Shown here piece by piece: positions 54,255 to 62,693 of a stretch of DNA of 64,000 nt (positions are counted from its first letter, which is position 1; every line of letters starts with the position of its first letter). Origin of the DNA: Pelagibius sp. Alg239-R121 (GTDB taxonomy: Bacteria; Pseudomonadota; Alphaproteobacteria; Kiloniellales; Kiloniellaceae); assembly GCF_947331435.1 (NCBI RefSeq), contig NZ_CAMZOF010000008.1, positions 124,001-188,000 on the forward strand, written 5' to 3'. The position numbers were made by a program, and so were the translations under genes. The notes beneath the pieces are model-generated. The model was given only the letters and a program-made list of their open reading frames with translations, searched no databases and was not told where the DNA came from.

Positions 54255-55418
54255 TCAACGCCCGCCGATCACCCCGATATAGTCGCTGACCCAGCGATAG
54301 TAGGGCACGCATTCATTGTTTTGCGTGGCACACTTGGAGACCGGTGTGGTCCAGAACCTGATCTTCTCGAAGTCATCCATGCCGTTGGTCGTACAGCCCT
54401 CGGCGGTCTGCATACCCCGGCCGTCGGTGCAGGCGGCGGGAACGCCCGGATTGGCGCCGAACCAGACCGAAAGATCGCTCATGAGGTTGGAAGACAGAGT
54501 GTGCTCCATCCACATGTAGGCACAGTTCGGGTTCTCCGCTTCACTGTGCATCATGGTGGTGTCGGCCCAGCCGGTCGCGCCTTCTTCCGGGATCACCGAA
54601 GCAATCGGCGCGCCTTTAGATTTCAGAATGTTGACCTGGAAGGGCCAGGAACCGGACGCGACCACGCCTTCATTGGTGAAATCGTCCATCTGAATAAAGG
54701 CGTCATGCCAGTAACGCGAGACCAGCTTGCGTTGACCGCGTAGCATGTCGAGGGCGGCCGCATACTGCTCTGCGTTCAGCTCGTAGGGGCTTTTGATGCC
54801 CAGTTCAGGCTTGTGCTTCATCAGATAGTTGGCGGCGTCGGCCACGTGGATCGGACCGTCGTAGGCCTGGACCCGACCCTTGTTGGATTTGCCGTCGGGC
54901 AGGGTCATTTCTTCGAAGACCACGTTCCAGCTTGTCGGCGGTTCCTTGAAGACCTCGGTGTTGTACATCAGCACGTTCGGACCCCACATGTAGGGCACAC
55001 CGTAGTGCTCGCCGTTGACCGTATGCCAGGGCGCGGACTTGAGGCGGTCGTCGACCGTATTCCAACTGGGGATCAGATCGGTGTTGACCGGCTGCACCCG
55101 CTTTCCGGCTATGAGCCGCAGGGAGGCATCGCCGGAGGCGGTCACCAGATCGAACCCGCCTTCGTTCATCAGCGCGACCATCTCGTCGGAAGTGTTCGCC
55201 GTCTTGATCTGGACTTTGCAGCTGGTCTTTTTCTCAAAACCGGTGACCCAGTCGAACTTGGGGTCGGTCTCGCCGCGTTCGATATAACCTGGCCAGGCAA
55301 CGATATTAACCTGGCCTTCGCCCGCACCAAGGCTCGTCAGTTTTTCGGCCTGTGTGGCCTGCACAAACATGGCCGACGCCAACAGCGCCGTGCCAAGACC
55401 TGTCACGATCCTAGTCAT
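54255..55418 (-). CDS. ydcS: Periplasmic polyamine-binding protein (YdcS type)
   Basis: From ATG 55418, behind GGGAGAG, the product has 387 residues with a signal peptide (MTRIVTGLGTALLASAMFVQATQA). It matches E. coli YdcS closely in recognisable blocks: AWPGYIERGETD, TSDEMVALM, DLVTASGDASLRLI, GKRVQP, and the end YRWVSDYIGVIGGR. Gene order ydcS-T-U-V-patD is the same as in E. coli, where the system imports putrescine and GABA precursors. The LysR gene upstream on the same strand is a likely regulator. Confidence 0.92.
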   Translation of the reverse strand: MTRIVTGLGTALLASAMFVQATQAEKLTSLGAGEGQVNIVAWPGYIERGETDPKFDWVTGFEKKTSCKVQIKTANTSDEMVALMNEGGFDLVTASGDASLRLIAGKRVQPVNTDLIPSWNTVDDRLKSAPWHTVNGEHYGVPYMWGPNVLMYNTEVFKEPPTSWNVVFEEMTLPDGKSNKGRVQAYDGPIHVADAANYLMKHKPELGIKSPYELNAEQYAAALDMLRGQRKLVSRYWHDAFIQMDDFTNEGVVASGSWPFQVNILKSKGAPIASVIPEEGATGWADTTMMHSEAENPNCAYMWMEHTLSSNLMSDLSVWFGANPGVPAACTDGRGMQTAEGCTTNGMDDFEKIRFWTTPVSKCATQNNECVPYYRWVSDYIGVIGGR

Positions 55419-55555
55419 CCGAAACTCTCCCTTGTTCAGGTTCCCCGTTTTTCTTGGAGGAAACAATGAACCGCAGGGCGCGTATTCGCAATTTCAATTA
55501 CCAGAATAGTGATTTCGGAAAAACCGATATCACTGCCTTCGACGGTTCCTCGCGA

Positions 55556-56464
55556 TCACTTCTGACGCATGAGGTTTTGGGATTGGGCGACGGCGATAAA
55601 GTTGCGCGCTGCCGTCGAAAGCGACGAGCCGCGGCGCCAGACAACACCAACCTGAACGACCGGCAAAGCTGCAGAGACATCGCGGCTTTCGATGCGATCG
55701 CCTTCCAGAGACCAGGGGCGGTAGACCAGGTGGGGCAGGAGCGCGACACCGGCACCGGTCGCGACGAGGCTGCGGACCGCCTCGACCGAGCGGGTGCGGA
55801 AGGCAATCTCCGGGCGGGCACCGAGTGCCCCCAGCAGTTTGCCAGTCGCTTCCTCGATCTCATCGATGGTCAGGAGGATCAGCGGTTCGTTGGAAAGATC
55901 GGCCGGATCGATACGTTCGGCTGTGGTCAGGGAATGACCCATGGGCAGCCAAAGTTTATAGGGCGAGACTTCCAGAATTTCCGCCTGCAGGGCATCGCGG
56001 CTACGTAAGTTCGAAATGACCATGACCGCAGCGTCAAGCTCGCCATTGATCAGGAGGTGTTCCAGATAGCTGCCGTCATCTTCGATCGCGGTCACGTCGA
56101 TGGAGGGATAAGCCCGGCGGTAGCGAGAAAGAATGTCCGACAAGACATAACCGGCAACCAGAGAGGTGACCCCGAGGTGCAGCGTACCGCTTTCGTCGCG
56201 CTGCTGCTCCTGAAAGGCGCGCCGCGCGTCTGAGACGCCGCTAAGGATCGTAGTGGCGTGGCGGAGGAACTGATGGCCCTTGTGAGTGATGTTGAGGCCG
56301 CGCGAATGGCGTTCAAAGAGCGGCACGCCAAGATCCGCCTCCAGTTCCTTGATTGCCTCTGTGATGGAAGATTGAGAGATGGACAGGGCCTGTGACGCGC
56401 CGGTCACCGTGCCGGATTCTGCAACGGCGACGAAGTACTGAAGCTGGCGGATGGTGAAGGCCAT
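55556..56464 (-). CDS. LysR-family regulator (CysB/nitrogen-assimilation-like branch)
   Basis: 302 residues. Helix-turn-helix at about 5-62 (GTVTGASQALSISQSSITEAIKELE region); effector domain with TSLVAGYVLSDIL (about 100-112) to 290. It starts 27 bases after hemB and precedes ydcS by 137 bases on the same strand, so it may be read from hemB and control the ydc operon. The effector is unknown; a polyamine or amino acid is plausible from context. Confidence 0.87.
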   Translation of the reverse strand: MAFTIRQLQYFVAVAESGTVTGASQALSISQSSITEAIKELEADLGVPLFERHSRGLNITHKGHQFLRHATTILSGVSDARRAFQEQQRDESGTLHLGVTSLVAGYVLSDILSRYRRAYPSIDVTAIEDDGSYLEHLLINGELDAAVMVISNLRSRDALQAEILEVSPYKLWLPMGHSLTTAERIDPADLSNEPLILLTIDEIEEATGKLLGALGARPEIAFRTRSVEAVRSLVATGAGVALLPHLVYRPWSLEGDRIESRDVSAALPVVQVGVVWRRGSSLSTAARNFIAVAQSQNLMRQK

Positions 56465-56491
56465 GGGGCGCTTGCTACGGTTTTGGACGCG

Positions 56492-57529
56492 TTAACCGGC
56501 CTTCAGCTTCTCCGCAACTTCGATCGCGGAGTAGGTGAGGACGGCGTCGGCACCGGCTCGTTTGAAGGCCATCAAGCTCTCGTAGACCACCTTGTCGTTG
56601 TCCAGCCAGCCGTTGGCTGCCGCAGCCTTCATCATGGCGTATTCGCCACTGACCTGATAGGCCATTGTCGGGACGCCGAAACGGCTCTTCACTCGGTGAA
56701 TAATGTCCAGATAGGGCAGGCCGGGCTTGACCATCACCATGTCGGCGCCCTCGCCCAGGTCGAGCTCTACTTCGCGCAGGGCTTCGTCGGAATTGGCGTA
56801 ATCGAGCTGATAGGTCTTTTTGTCGCCGGTCAAAGCGCCGTCGGCACCGACAGCTTCTCGGAAGGGACCATAAAAGGCGCTGGCGTACTTGGCCGAGTAA
56901 GCCATGATCTTGGCGTCCTGATAACCCGCGTCATCCAGCGCGCGCCGGATTGCGCCAATACGCCCATCCATCATGTCAGAGGGGCCCAATACATCGCAGC
57001 CGGCCGCGGCCTGCACCAACGCCTGTTTGCACAGGGCCTCGACTGATTCGTCGTTCAAAATTCGACCGTCTTGCACCAGACCGTCGTGGCCGAGGGAGTT
57101 GAAGGGATCGAGCGCAACATCACAGAGAATACCGATATCGGGCACCTGTTCCTTGATCAGGCGCACAGCGCGGCAGACGATGTTCTCTGGATTGAATGCT
57201 TCTTCGCAATCCGGTGTTTTTAGGGACTCATCCACATAGGGAAAGACCGCAATAGCCGGGATTTTGAGTTCTGCGGCCTTGGCAACGGCCTCTACCACAG
57301 TATCCAGGCCGTATCGTTGGACGCCGGGCATGGAGGAAATGCCGCTGGTGCCGCTGGGCTCCTGAACAAAGACCGGCCAGATGAAATCCTGCGGCCCCAG
57401 GCGGTTTTCCGCGACCAGACTGCGGCTCCAGGCGTCGGTGCGGTTGCGGCGCATTCGAATCTGCGGGTAACCGCCCAATACGGCAGGTTTACGCAAATAA
57501 GGGTTCAGTTCGCTTCTTTGGCTGGCCAT
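56492..57529 (-). CDS. hemB: Delta-aminolevulinic acid dehydratase (porphobilinogen synthase)
   Basis: 345 residues. The two active-site lysines are K214 (MAYSAKYAS) and K268 (MVKPGLPYLD). The site that binds catalytic zinc in E. coli through three cysteines reads A139, D141 and D149 here (DVALDPFNSLGHDG), so the enzyme belongs to the aspartate-rich, zinc-independent class stimulated by magnesium or other ions. It condenses two aminolevulinates in tetrapyrrole synthesis. It lies between metY and a LysR gene, all on the minus strand. Confidence 0.94.
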   Translation of the reverse strand: MASQRSELNPYLRKPAVLGGYPQIRMRRNRTDAWSRSLVAENRLGPQDFIWPVFVQEPSGTSGISSMPGVQRYGLDTVVEAVAKAAELKIPAIAVFPYVDESLKTPDCEEAFNPENIVCRAVRLIKEQVPDIGILCDVALDPFNSLGHDGLVQDGRILNDESVEALCKQALVQAAAGCDVLGPSDMMDGRIGAIRRALDDAGYQDAKIMAYSAKYASAFYGPFREAVGADGALTGDKKTYQLDYANSDEALREVELDLGEGADMVMVKPGLPYLDIIHRVKSRFGVPTMAYQVSGEYAMMKAAAANGWLDNDKVVYESLMAFKRAGADAVLTYSAIEVAEKLKAG

Positions 57530-57716
57530 GACGTTTCCCGTGGCGGCGGTGAAAGAGGCCGCCGGTTCCTTGTTTGTTGCCCGGCAACATTAAATCCGGA
57601 TTGCCAATGCAACAAGTGCGGGCCTGACAAGGGCCGCGCAGGCCATGGAAAAGTAGCATCCATGACCTGCGCTCTCCTTAACAGACGTCAAGTCGGCAAG
57701 CGCTCAAGGCTACGGC

Positions 57717-59033
57717 TTATTCGGCTGCGGCGGCACTCGCCCCGAGTGAGCTCAGAGCCTGATCGAGATCGGCGAGGATATCGTCGATGTGTTCGATTCC
57801 GATCGATAGGCGGACGTAGCCATCGGAAACGCCGCTGGCGAGTTGCTCTTCCGGAGAGAGCTGCGAGTGGGTCGTGGTCGCCGGGTGAATCGCCAGGCTG
57901 CGCGCATCCCCGATATTGGCGACGTGATAAAAGAGCTGAAGCGCATCGATGAATTGCCGACCGGCGTCCTTACCGTCCTTCAACTCGAAACCCATCAGGG
58001 CGCCGTTCTTGCCGCCCAAATAGGTCTCGGCGCGGCGTTTTTGCTCACCGTCGAAGAGGCTCGGGTGGATCACTTTGGTCACCGCCGGATGGTCGTTGAG
58101 GAACTGTGCGACCTTGTCGGCATTGGCACAGTGCTCGCGCATACGCAGGGGCAGAGTCTCCAGGCCCTGGATAAACTGGAAGGCGTTGAAGGGGCTCATG
58201 GCCGATCCGAGATCGCGCAGCAGGGTGACGCGGGCCTTGATGATATAGGCGATCGGACCCAACGGCTTGACGGCTTCGGTCCAGACGGCCCCGTGATAGC
58301 TGGGATCCGGCTGATTGAGCAGCGGGAAGCGATCCGCATTGCCTTCCCAGTCAAAGGTGCCGCCGTCGACGATCAGTCCGCCGATGGAGGTGCCGTGGCC
58401 ACCGATGTACTTGGTGGTCGAATAGACCACGATGCTGGCGCCGTGGGCGAGCGGCTTGCAGAGGATCGGTGCGGCGGTGTTGTCGACGATCAGGGGCACA
58501 CCAAGCTCATTACCGATGTCGGCGACTTCGCGGATCGGGAAGACCGTGAGTTTGGGGTTCGGCAGGGTTTCGGCGTAGTAAGCGCGGGTTTTGTCATCGG
58601 TTGCGCGCCGGAAGTTTTCCGGATCGGCTGGATCCACGAAACGTACTTCGATCCCCATGTTGCTGAGCGTGTTTGCGAAGAGGTTCCACGTGCCGCCGTA
58701 GAGGTCGGTGGAGCTGACGACGTTGTCGCCCGCTTTAGCAATGTTTTGGATTGCGATGGCTGATGCAGCTTGGCCGGAACTTACCGCCAGCGCTGCGACA
58801 CCGCCTTCAAGTGCGGTTACCCGCTCTTCCAGAACCGCACAGGTCGGGTTCATGATGCGGGTGTAGATGTTGCCCAGTTCCTTGAGCGCAAAGAGGTTGG
58901 CCGCGTGTTCGGCGCCTTGGAACTGATATGACGTGGTCTGATAGATTGGCACTGCGACGGCGCCGGTTTCCGGATCGCTGCGGTAGCCGGCGTGCAGGGC
59001 CAGGGTTTCCGGGTTTTGTGACTTAACGGACAT
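57717..59033 (-). CDS. metY: O-acetylhomoserine aminocarboxypropyltransferase (sulfhydrylase)
   Basis: 438 residues, the longer length typical of MetY rather than MetB/MetC. PLP lysine K208 in YSTTKYIGGHG; the insertion DWEGNADRFPLLNQPDPSYHG after it is a MetY hallmark. AAGGG precedes the ATG by about ten bases. It makes homocysteine from O-acetylhomoserine and sulfide. The upstream metA gene (E111 type) should supply the acetyl ester. A promoter, a SAM-II-like element and a terminator lie in its 320-base leader. Confidence 0.93.
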   Translation of the reverse strand: MSVKSQNPETLALHAGYRSDPETGAVAVPIYQTTSYQFQGAEHAANLFALKELGNIYTRIMNPTCAVLEERVTALEGGVAALAVSSGQAASAIAIQNIAKAGDNVVSSTDLYGGTWNLFANTLSNMGIEVRFVDPADPENFRRATDDKTRAYYAETLPNPKLTVFPIREVADIGNELGVPLIVDNTAAPILCKPLAHGASIVVYSTTKYIGGHGTSIGGLIVDGGTFDWEGNADRFPLLNQPDPSYHGAVWTEAVKPLGPIAYIIKARVTLLRDLGSAMSPFNAFQFIQGLETLPLRMREHCANADKVAQFLNDHPAVTKVIHPSLFDGEQKRRAETYLGGKNGALMGFELKDGKDAGRQFIDALQLFYHVANIGDARSLAIHPATTTHSQLSPEEQLASGVSDGYVRLSIGIEHIDDILADLDQALSSLGASAAAAE

Positions 59034-59146
59034 GATATTTCATCCCTTCTATCTCTTCGTCGCAGAGCCGTTTTTGCTGATCGGTCACTACGGATAATAT
59101 AACGGTAGCGGAAGGCTTCGTTGTTCGACCGACGCATCCGCAGGGC

Positions 59147-59185
59147 AAAAAAACAAAAAAACCGCCGCAGCTATAGCTGGGCGGT
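59147..59185 (-). terminator. Terminator in the metA-metY gap
   Basis: Minus-strand ACCGCC/GGCGGT stem (59180-59185 with 59161-59166) extended by the self-complementary CAGCTATAGCTG (59168-59179), then seven T, one G, seven T (59160-59147). A textbook rho-independent terminator about 115 bases before the metY start. It either ends metA transcription or acts as the switchable terminator of the metY leader. Confidence 0.88.
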
Positions 59186-59190
59186 AAAAT

Positions 59191-59247
59191 CCGCTCGCTT
59201 TAGCCGTATTTATAGAGCGCCCGCAAGCTGTGCTTCAAATCGGCGCT
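59191..59247 (-). ncRNA. Candidate SAM-II (metA-type) riboswitch in the metY leader
   Basis: On the minus strand, AGCGCC (59247-59242) pairs with GGCGCT (59221-59216), forming P1. GATTT (59241-59237) follows P1 directly, CTTGC closes the loop, and ATAAAT (59213-59208) then GCTAAA (59204-59199) follow. The order P1-GAUUU-UUGC-P1-AUAAAU-GCUAAA is that of SAM-II aptamers. The expected pseudoknot is only partly convincing: GCTTGC in the loop could pair with GCGAGC after GCTAAA, which differs from the known layout. A promoter is placed right at the 5' edge and a terminator right after it. The same bases are open as the end of a 30-codon frame, so chance similarity remains possible. Confidence 0.4.
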
Positions 59248-59253
59248 AAGCGC

Positions 59254-59282
59254 ATCCAACGCTTTTGCTGTGTTTTTGTCAA
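59254..59282 (-). promoter_or_regulatory. Candidate promoter of the metY leader
   Basis: A perfect TTGACA (59282-59277 on the minus strand) lies 17 bases before TTGGAT (59259-59254). Transcription would start near 59247, exactly where the SAM-II-like P1 stem begins. The -10 box is a weak match. Confidence 0.4.
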
Positions 59283-59353
59283 GTTTGATCATTGAAGGAC
59301 CCGCGGTCCAATCTGATCTCCGTTCACACGCGCTCGGGCTTTCGGTTACAGAG

Positions 59354-60286
59354 TTACCGTGCCCGGCGTTGCTCTGGGATATTGGCAAGTTCGAACGAGG
59401 TCGATTGGTAGAGGTCGTTGATCCAGTTGCCGATGAGCAGGTTGCCATGTGCCCTCCAACGGTTCATTGGCACCTGTGCGGGATCGTCGTCCGGAAAATA
59501 ATTGGCCGGTAGTTCGATCGACGCCCCGGCAGCCAGGTCGCGGCGATACTCGTCCCCCAAGGTGCCCGTGTCGTATTCCAGGTGATTGAAGATATAGGTT
59601 TGCCGTTTCGCTTCGTCGCGCACGAGGCACAAACCAGCTTCGTCAGATTCCAAAAACACTCTGAGGCCCGCCTGTTCCGGTAGATCTTCGCGCCTTACTT
59701 CCGTATGGCGGCTGACCGGAATGGCGATATTATCGTCGAAGCTCCGCAACAGACCGTTGCGTCCACCCCTGACGTGATGGGGATAGACTCCGAACATCTT
59801 TTGACGCAGCTGGTGTTTCGGCACCCCATGAAAATGCTGAAGCGCCGCTTGGGCAGCCCAACAGATGTTGTAGGTCTCCTGTACCTGGGTTTGCGACCAA
59901 TCAAAGATCTGCGTCAGTTCACGCCAATAGACGACATCCTGAAACGGTAATGTTTCGATGGGTGCTCCGGTGATGATCAGGCCGTCGAACTTGCGGTCAC
60001 GAACTTCTTCCCATGGCTGATAAAAAGCCAGCATATGCTCGGCTGAGGTGTTCTTCGGCGCATAGCTTGAGGTGGTCACGAGGGTAAGTTCGATTTGAAG
60101 GGGCGTAGCACCCAGCAGCCGGGAAATCTGCGTTTCGGTCTTGATTTTTTCCGGCATCAGGTTGAGCAGAGCGATCTCGAGCGGTCGCACGTCCTGACGC
60201 AGCGCCGCCCGCTCGGGAATCATCAGAACCCCTTCGTTTTCAAGCGCTGCCTGTGCAGGCAGATTGTCCGGGACCTTGATTGGCAT
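59354..60286 (-). CDS. metA: Homoserine O-acyltransferase (MetA type, predicted acetyl-specific)
   Basis: 310 residues, aligned without shift to E. coli MetA: nucleophile C142 (NICWAAQ), H235 and E237 (NHLEYD). Residue 111 is glutamate (GAPIE); Glu at this place was shown to give acetyl-CoA specificity, while Gly gives succinyl-CoA use. Hence the product should be O-acetylhomoserine, as required by MetY next door. AAAAGGG precedes the ATG by nine bases. Confidence 0.92.
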   Translation of the reverse strand: MPIKVPDNLPAQAALENEGVLMIPERAALRQDVRPLEIALLNLMPEKIKTETQISRLLGATPLQIELTLVTTSSYAPKNTSAEHMLAFYQPWEEVRDRKFDGLIITGAPIETLPFQDVVYWRELTQIFDWSQTQVQETYNICWAAQAALQHFHGVPKHQLRQKMFGVYPHHVRGGRNGLLRSFDDNIAIPVSRHTEVRREDLPEQAGLRVFLESDEAGLCLVRDEAKRQTYIFNHLEYDTGTLGDEYRRDLAAGASIELPANYFPDDDPAQVPMNRWRAHGNLLIGNWINDLYQSTSFELANIPEQRRAR

Positions 60287-60591
60287 GTGTACGCGCCCTT
60301 TTTTAAGCGGGCCTGACGGGGAACCGCTACTTGATATTGGGCGCCTACAATAACCGAAAGTGATGTGTGTGAAAGCGTTGCGTTAATAGCCTGCGCTTAC
60401 TCAGGTCTTCTGATTACCGCTTATTCGGATCTCGTTGATAACCGGCTCAACAGTTTGCATGGGTAACTCGCAGGGGTTTTGGAACCTGCCACGCTTTGGA
60501 TCGTTGTTGTGTATTGTGACGTCTGGGAACGCGTTCACGTTTTCTTTAACGGATTCGCATCGCACTTGGCCACGTACGGAACATTACCTTC
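60287..60591. other. Divergent promoter region of metA and the amidase gene
   Basis: 305 bases without a gene. On the minus strand a small AGCGG/CCGCT hairpin followed by AAAAAAGG lies in the metA leader (60302-60331), close to the ribosome site. No SAM-II-like order of motifs is seen here. Promoter boxes could not be assigned. Confidence 0.4.
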
Positions 60592-61428
60592 ATGCCAGGC
60601 ATCAGATTAGCCGTCGCCCATACGCCGGTCACCGCTGACCCGGCCCGGAACGGCGCCGCGATTCGGGCGCAGATGCGTGCCGCGAACGATCTGGGAGCGC
60701 GGCTGGTTCAATTTCCGGAAGCGGCGGCATCGGGCTATACCAAAAGTGAAATCAAGGACTGGCGGACTATCGACTGGCTGGCCTTGCGCCGTGAGTTGGA
60801 GGCGACAGCGGATCTGGCGCGGGAACTTGGTCTATGGGTTGTTCTTGGCAGTGCCCATCCGCTGTCCTCCGGAAACCGGCCGCATAACAGCCTCTATATC
60901 ATCGATGACAAAGGCAGGCTCTTCGACCGCTACGACAAGCAGTATCTCTCCAATTCTGAGGTTAACGACTGGTTTTCGCCGGGCTTTCGCCGTGTTCAGT
61001 TCGAGGTCGACGGCATTCGCTTCGGCTGTGCGATCTGTATCGAGATCAGCTTTCCGGAATTGTTCCAGCACTACGAAAAATCAGGTGTAGATGTGGTGCT
61101 CATTTCAAGCTACAGCGACTCTCTCTACGACGAACTCTTGGCGCGTGCACATGCGCACCTTTACAAGCTTTGGGTGACGCTGTCCGTTCCGGCAAATCTA
61201 CGGCATGACGACGTGACAAGTCTGGTCGCGGGACCGAACGGAGAGGTGCTTGTGCAGGGTGAGCGTGGCGCGCCGTCGATCACGGCGATCGATGTCGATC
61301 CGGACGATGACCGCTGGGAAATCGAATTGCGGCGGGCGCGACCCTGGCGTCGGCGGGCCAGGGCGGGCGGTATCTACCGGGAAAAGAACGTGATCGACGA
61401 AAGAAGCGATCGGCGCACGTCGTTCTGA
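60592..61428 (+). CDS. Carbon-nitrogen hydrolase (nitrilase superfamily) amidase
   Basis: 278 residues. The catalytic triad of the superfamily is visible: E43 (FPEAAASG), K116 (DKQYL) and C149 (GCAICIEISFPEL). The C-terminal third is rich in arginine. Likely an amidase or N-carbamoyl hydrolase rather than a true nitrilase; the substrate is unknown. Plus strand, divergent from metA, converging on the aldo/keto reductase. Confidence 0.85.
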   Translation: MPGIRLAVAHTPVTADPARNGAAIRAQMRAANDLGARLVQFPEAAASGYTKSEIKDWRTIDWLALRRELEATADLARELGLWVVLGSAHPLSSGNRPHNSLYIIDDKGRLFDRYDKQYLSNSEVNDWFSPGFRRVQFEVDGIRFGCAICIEISFPELFQHYEKSGVDVVLISSYSDSLYDELLARAHAHLYKLWVTLSVPANLRHDDVTSLVAGPNGEVLVQGERGAPSITAIDVDPDDDRWEIELRRARPWRRRARAGGIYREKNVIDERSDRRTSF

Positions 61429-61461
61429 ATAACTGCCGTAATCTACAATCCAGTTTTGTTC

Positions 61462-62466
61462 CTATTCATAGGGATTTCCTTCAGGAAGAGGGGCGTCCGG
61501 ATGCAAAAGGTCCTTTTCGCGCAGGTCTTCCCAAAACGCCGTTGGAATCGGCTGCTTCGCCCACTTTAAAATACCTTCGAATTCGGCCGCCGAGCGGGAG
61601 CCGGGGATTACGCTGGCCACTACGGGGTGCCCGAGCGGGAATTGCAGGGCGGCAGCGGGCAGCGGGACGCCGTGATCTGCGGCGACGGCCTTCAGCTTTG
61701 CCACACGCTCAACGATATCCTCAGGTGCTTTCGCGTAGTTCCACATTTCTCGGCCGACCAGAACGCCGGAATTGAACGGACCTCCGCAAATTATCGAGGT
61801 GCCTGCGGCTTCACAGGCAGGGAAGAGATCGTTCACAGGTGTCTGTTCCAGCAGAGTGTAGCGTCCGGCCAGCAAGAACACATCCCACTGGCCTATTTCG
61901 AGTGCAGCGAGGCAGATTTCCTTCTCGTTCACGCCCAGGCCGATGGCGCTGACCTGTCCGGAGGACTTGAGTTCTTCAAGCGCCTTGTAACCACTGGTCT
62001 TGAGGTCGCCAAAGTGCCGGGCATTCTCTTCCGGGCCGTGTTGAAACTCGCCTATGTCGTGCGCCATGAGGATGTCGATGCGGTCCAGACCCAGACGTTG
62101 CAAACTGGCGTCATAGGAGCGCATGACGCCGTCGTAGGTGTAGTCGTAGACCGGGTGGAAGGGCAGGGGATCGATCATACCGAATTCCATGGGGTCCGGC
62201 GCGGCACCTGGCACCAGCAATCGTCCGACCTTTGTGGAGAGGACATGCTGTTTGCCGCGCAGGAGGTCGCCGACAACGCGTTCGGAGCGTCCGAAGCCAT
62301 AAAAGGGTGCCGTGTCCACGTAGGAAATACCTGCGGCCAGCGCGGTTTCCAACACGCCTGCAGCGTCTGAACGGTCAAGCGTGGCGAAGTTCCCGCCAAA
62401 GGGAGCGCCTCCGACACCGAGCACATCGACTTCGATGTCGGTCCGGCCGATTCTTCGTTTTTGCAT
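61462..62466 (-). CDS. Aldo/keto reductase (aldose or pyridoxal dehydrogenase-like)
   Basis: 334 residues of (beta/alpha)8 AKR fold. The catalytic tetrad fits D51 and Y56 (DTAPFYGFG), K near 78 (STKVGR) and H near 135 (LMAHDIGE). The branch resembles D-threo-aldose 1-dehydrogenase, L-fucose/galactose dehydrogenase and pyridoxal 4-dehydrogenase, which oxidise rather than reduce. It is divergent from an SDR whose relatives are sugar dehydrogenases, so a sugar oxidation role is possible. Confidence 0.85.
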   Translation of the reverse strand: MQKRRIGRTDIEVDVLGVGGAPFGGNFATLDRSDAAGVLETALAAGISYVDTAPFYGFGRSERVVGDLLRGKQHVLSTKVGRLLVPGAAPDPMEFGMIDPLPFHPVYDYTYDGVMRSYDASLQRLGLDRIDILMAHDIGEFQHGPEENARHFGDLKTSGYKALEELKSSGQVSAIGLGVNEKEICLAALEIGQWDVFLLAGRYTLLEQTPVNDLFPACEAAGTSIICGGPFNSGVLVGREMWNYAKAPEDIVERVAKLKAVAADHGVPLPAAALQFPLGHPVVASVIPGSRSAAEFEGILKWAKQPIPTAFWEDLREKDLLHPDAPLPEGNPYE

Positions 62467-62693
62467 CTTTGCTGCCCTTGTCGTCAGGTCGACCGGAATT
62501 GTTTACTTGCCCGGCCGTAGGTTCAACATCGACGATAATGACAATCGAACTCAGAGTCTAAATGTGGGTGCTGAGTACAGGCTGTTTGCGGTCTTTCCGG
62601 TTCAGCGGTTTTAGTCACCAGGTTTCGGTTCTAGACTAGGATCTGCCCAACCCCTTCTCCATCTGCTCACCTACAGCATCGAGGCTCGCTTAC

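Noticed and set aside
59200-59292. 30-codon minus-strand frame (MIKLDKNTAKAL...) ending just before the terminator
   Set aside because: Protein-like but without a ribosome site; the same bases carry a promoter and a SAM-II-like stem. Kept only as the alternative explanation of that element.
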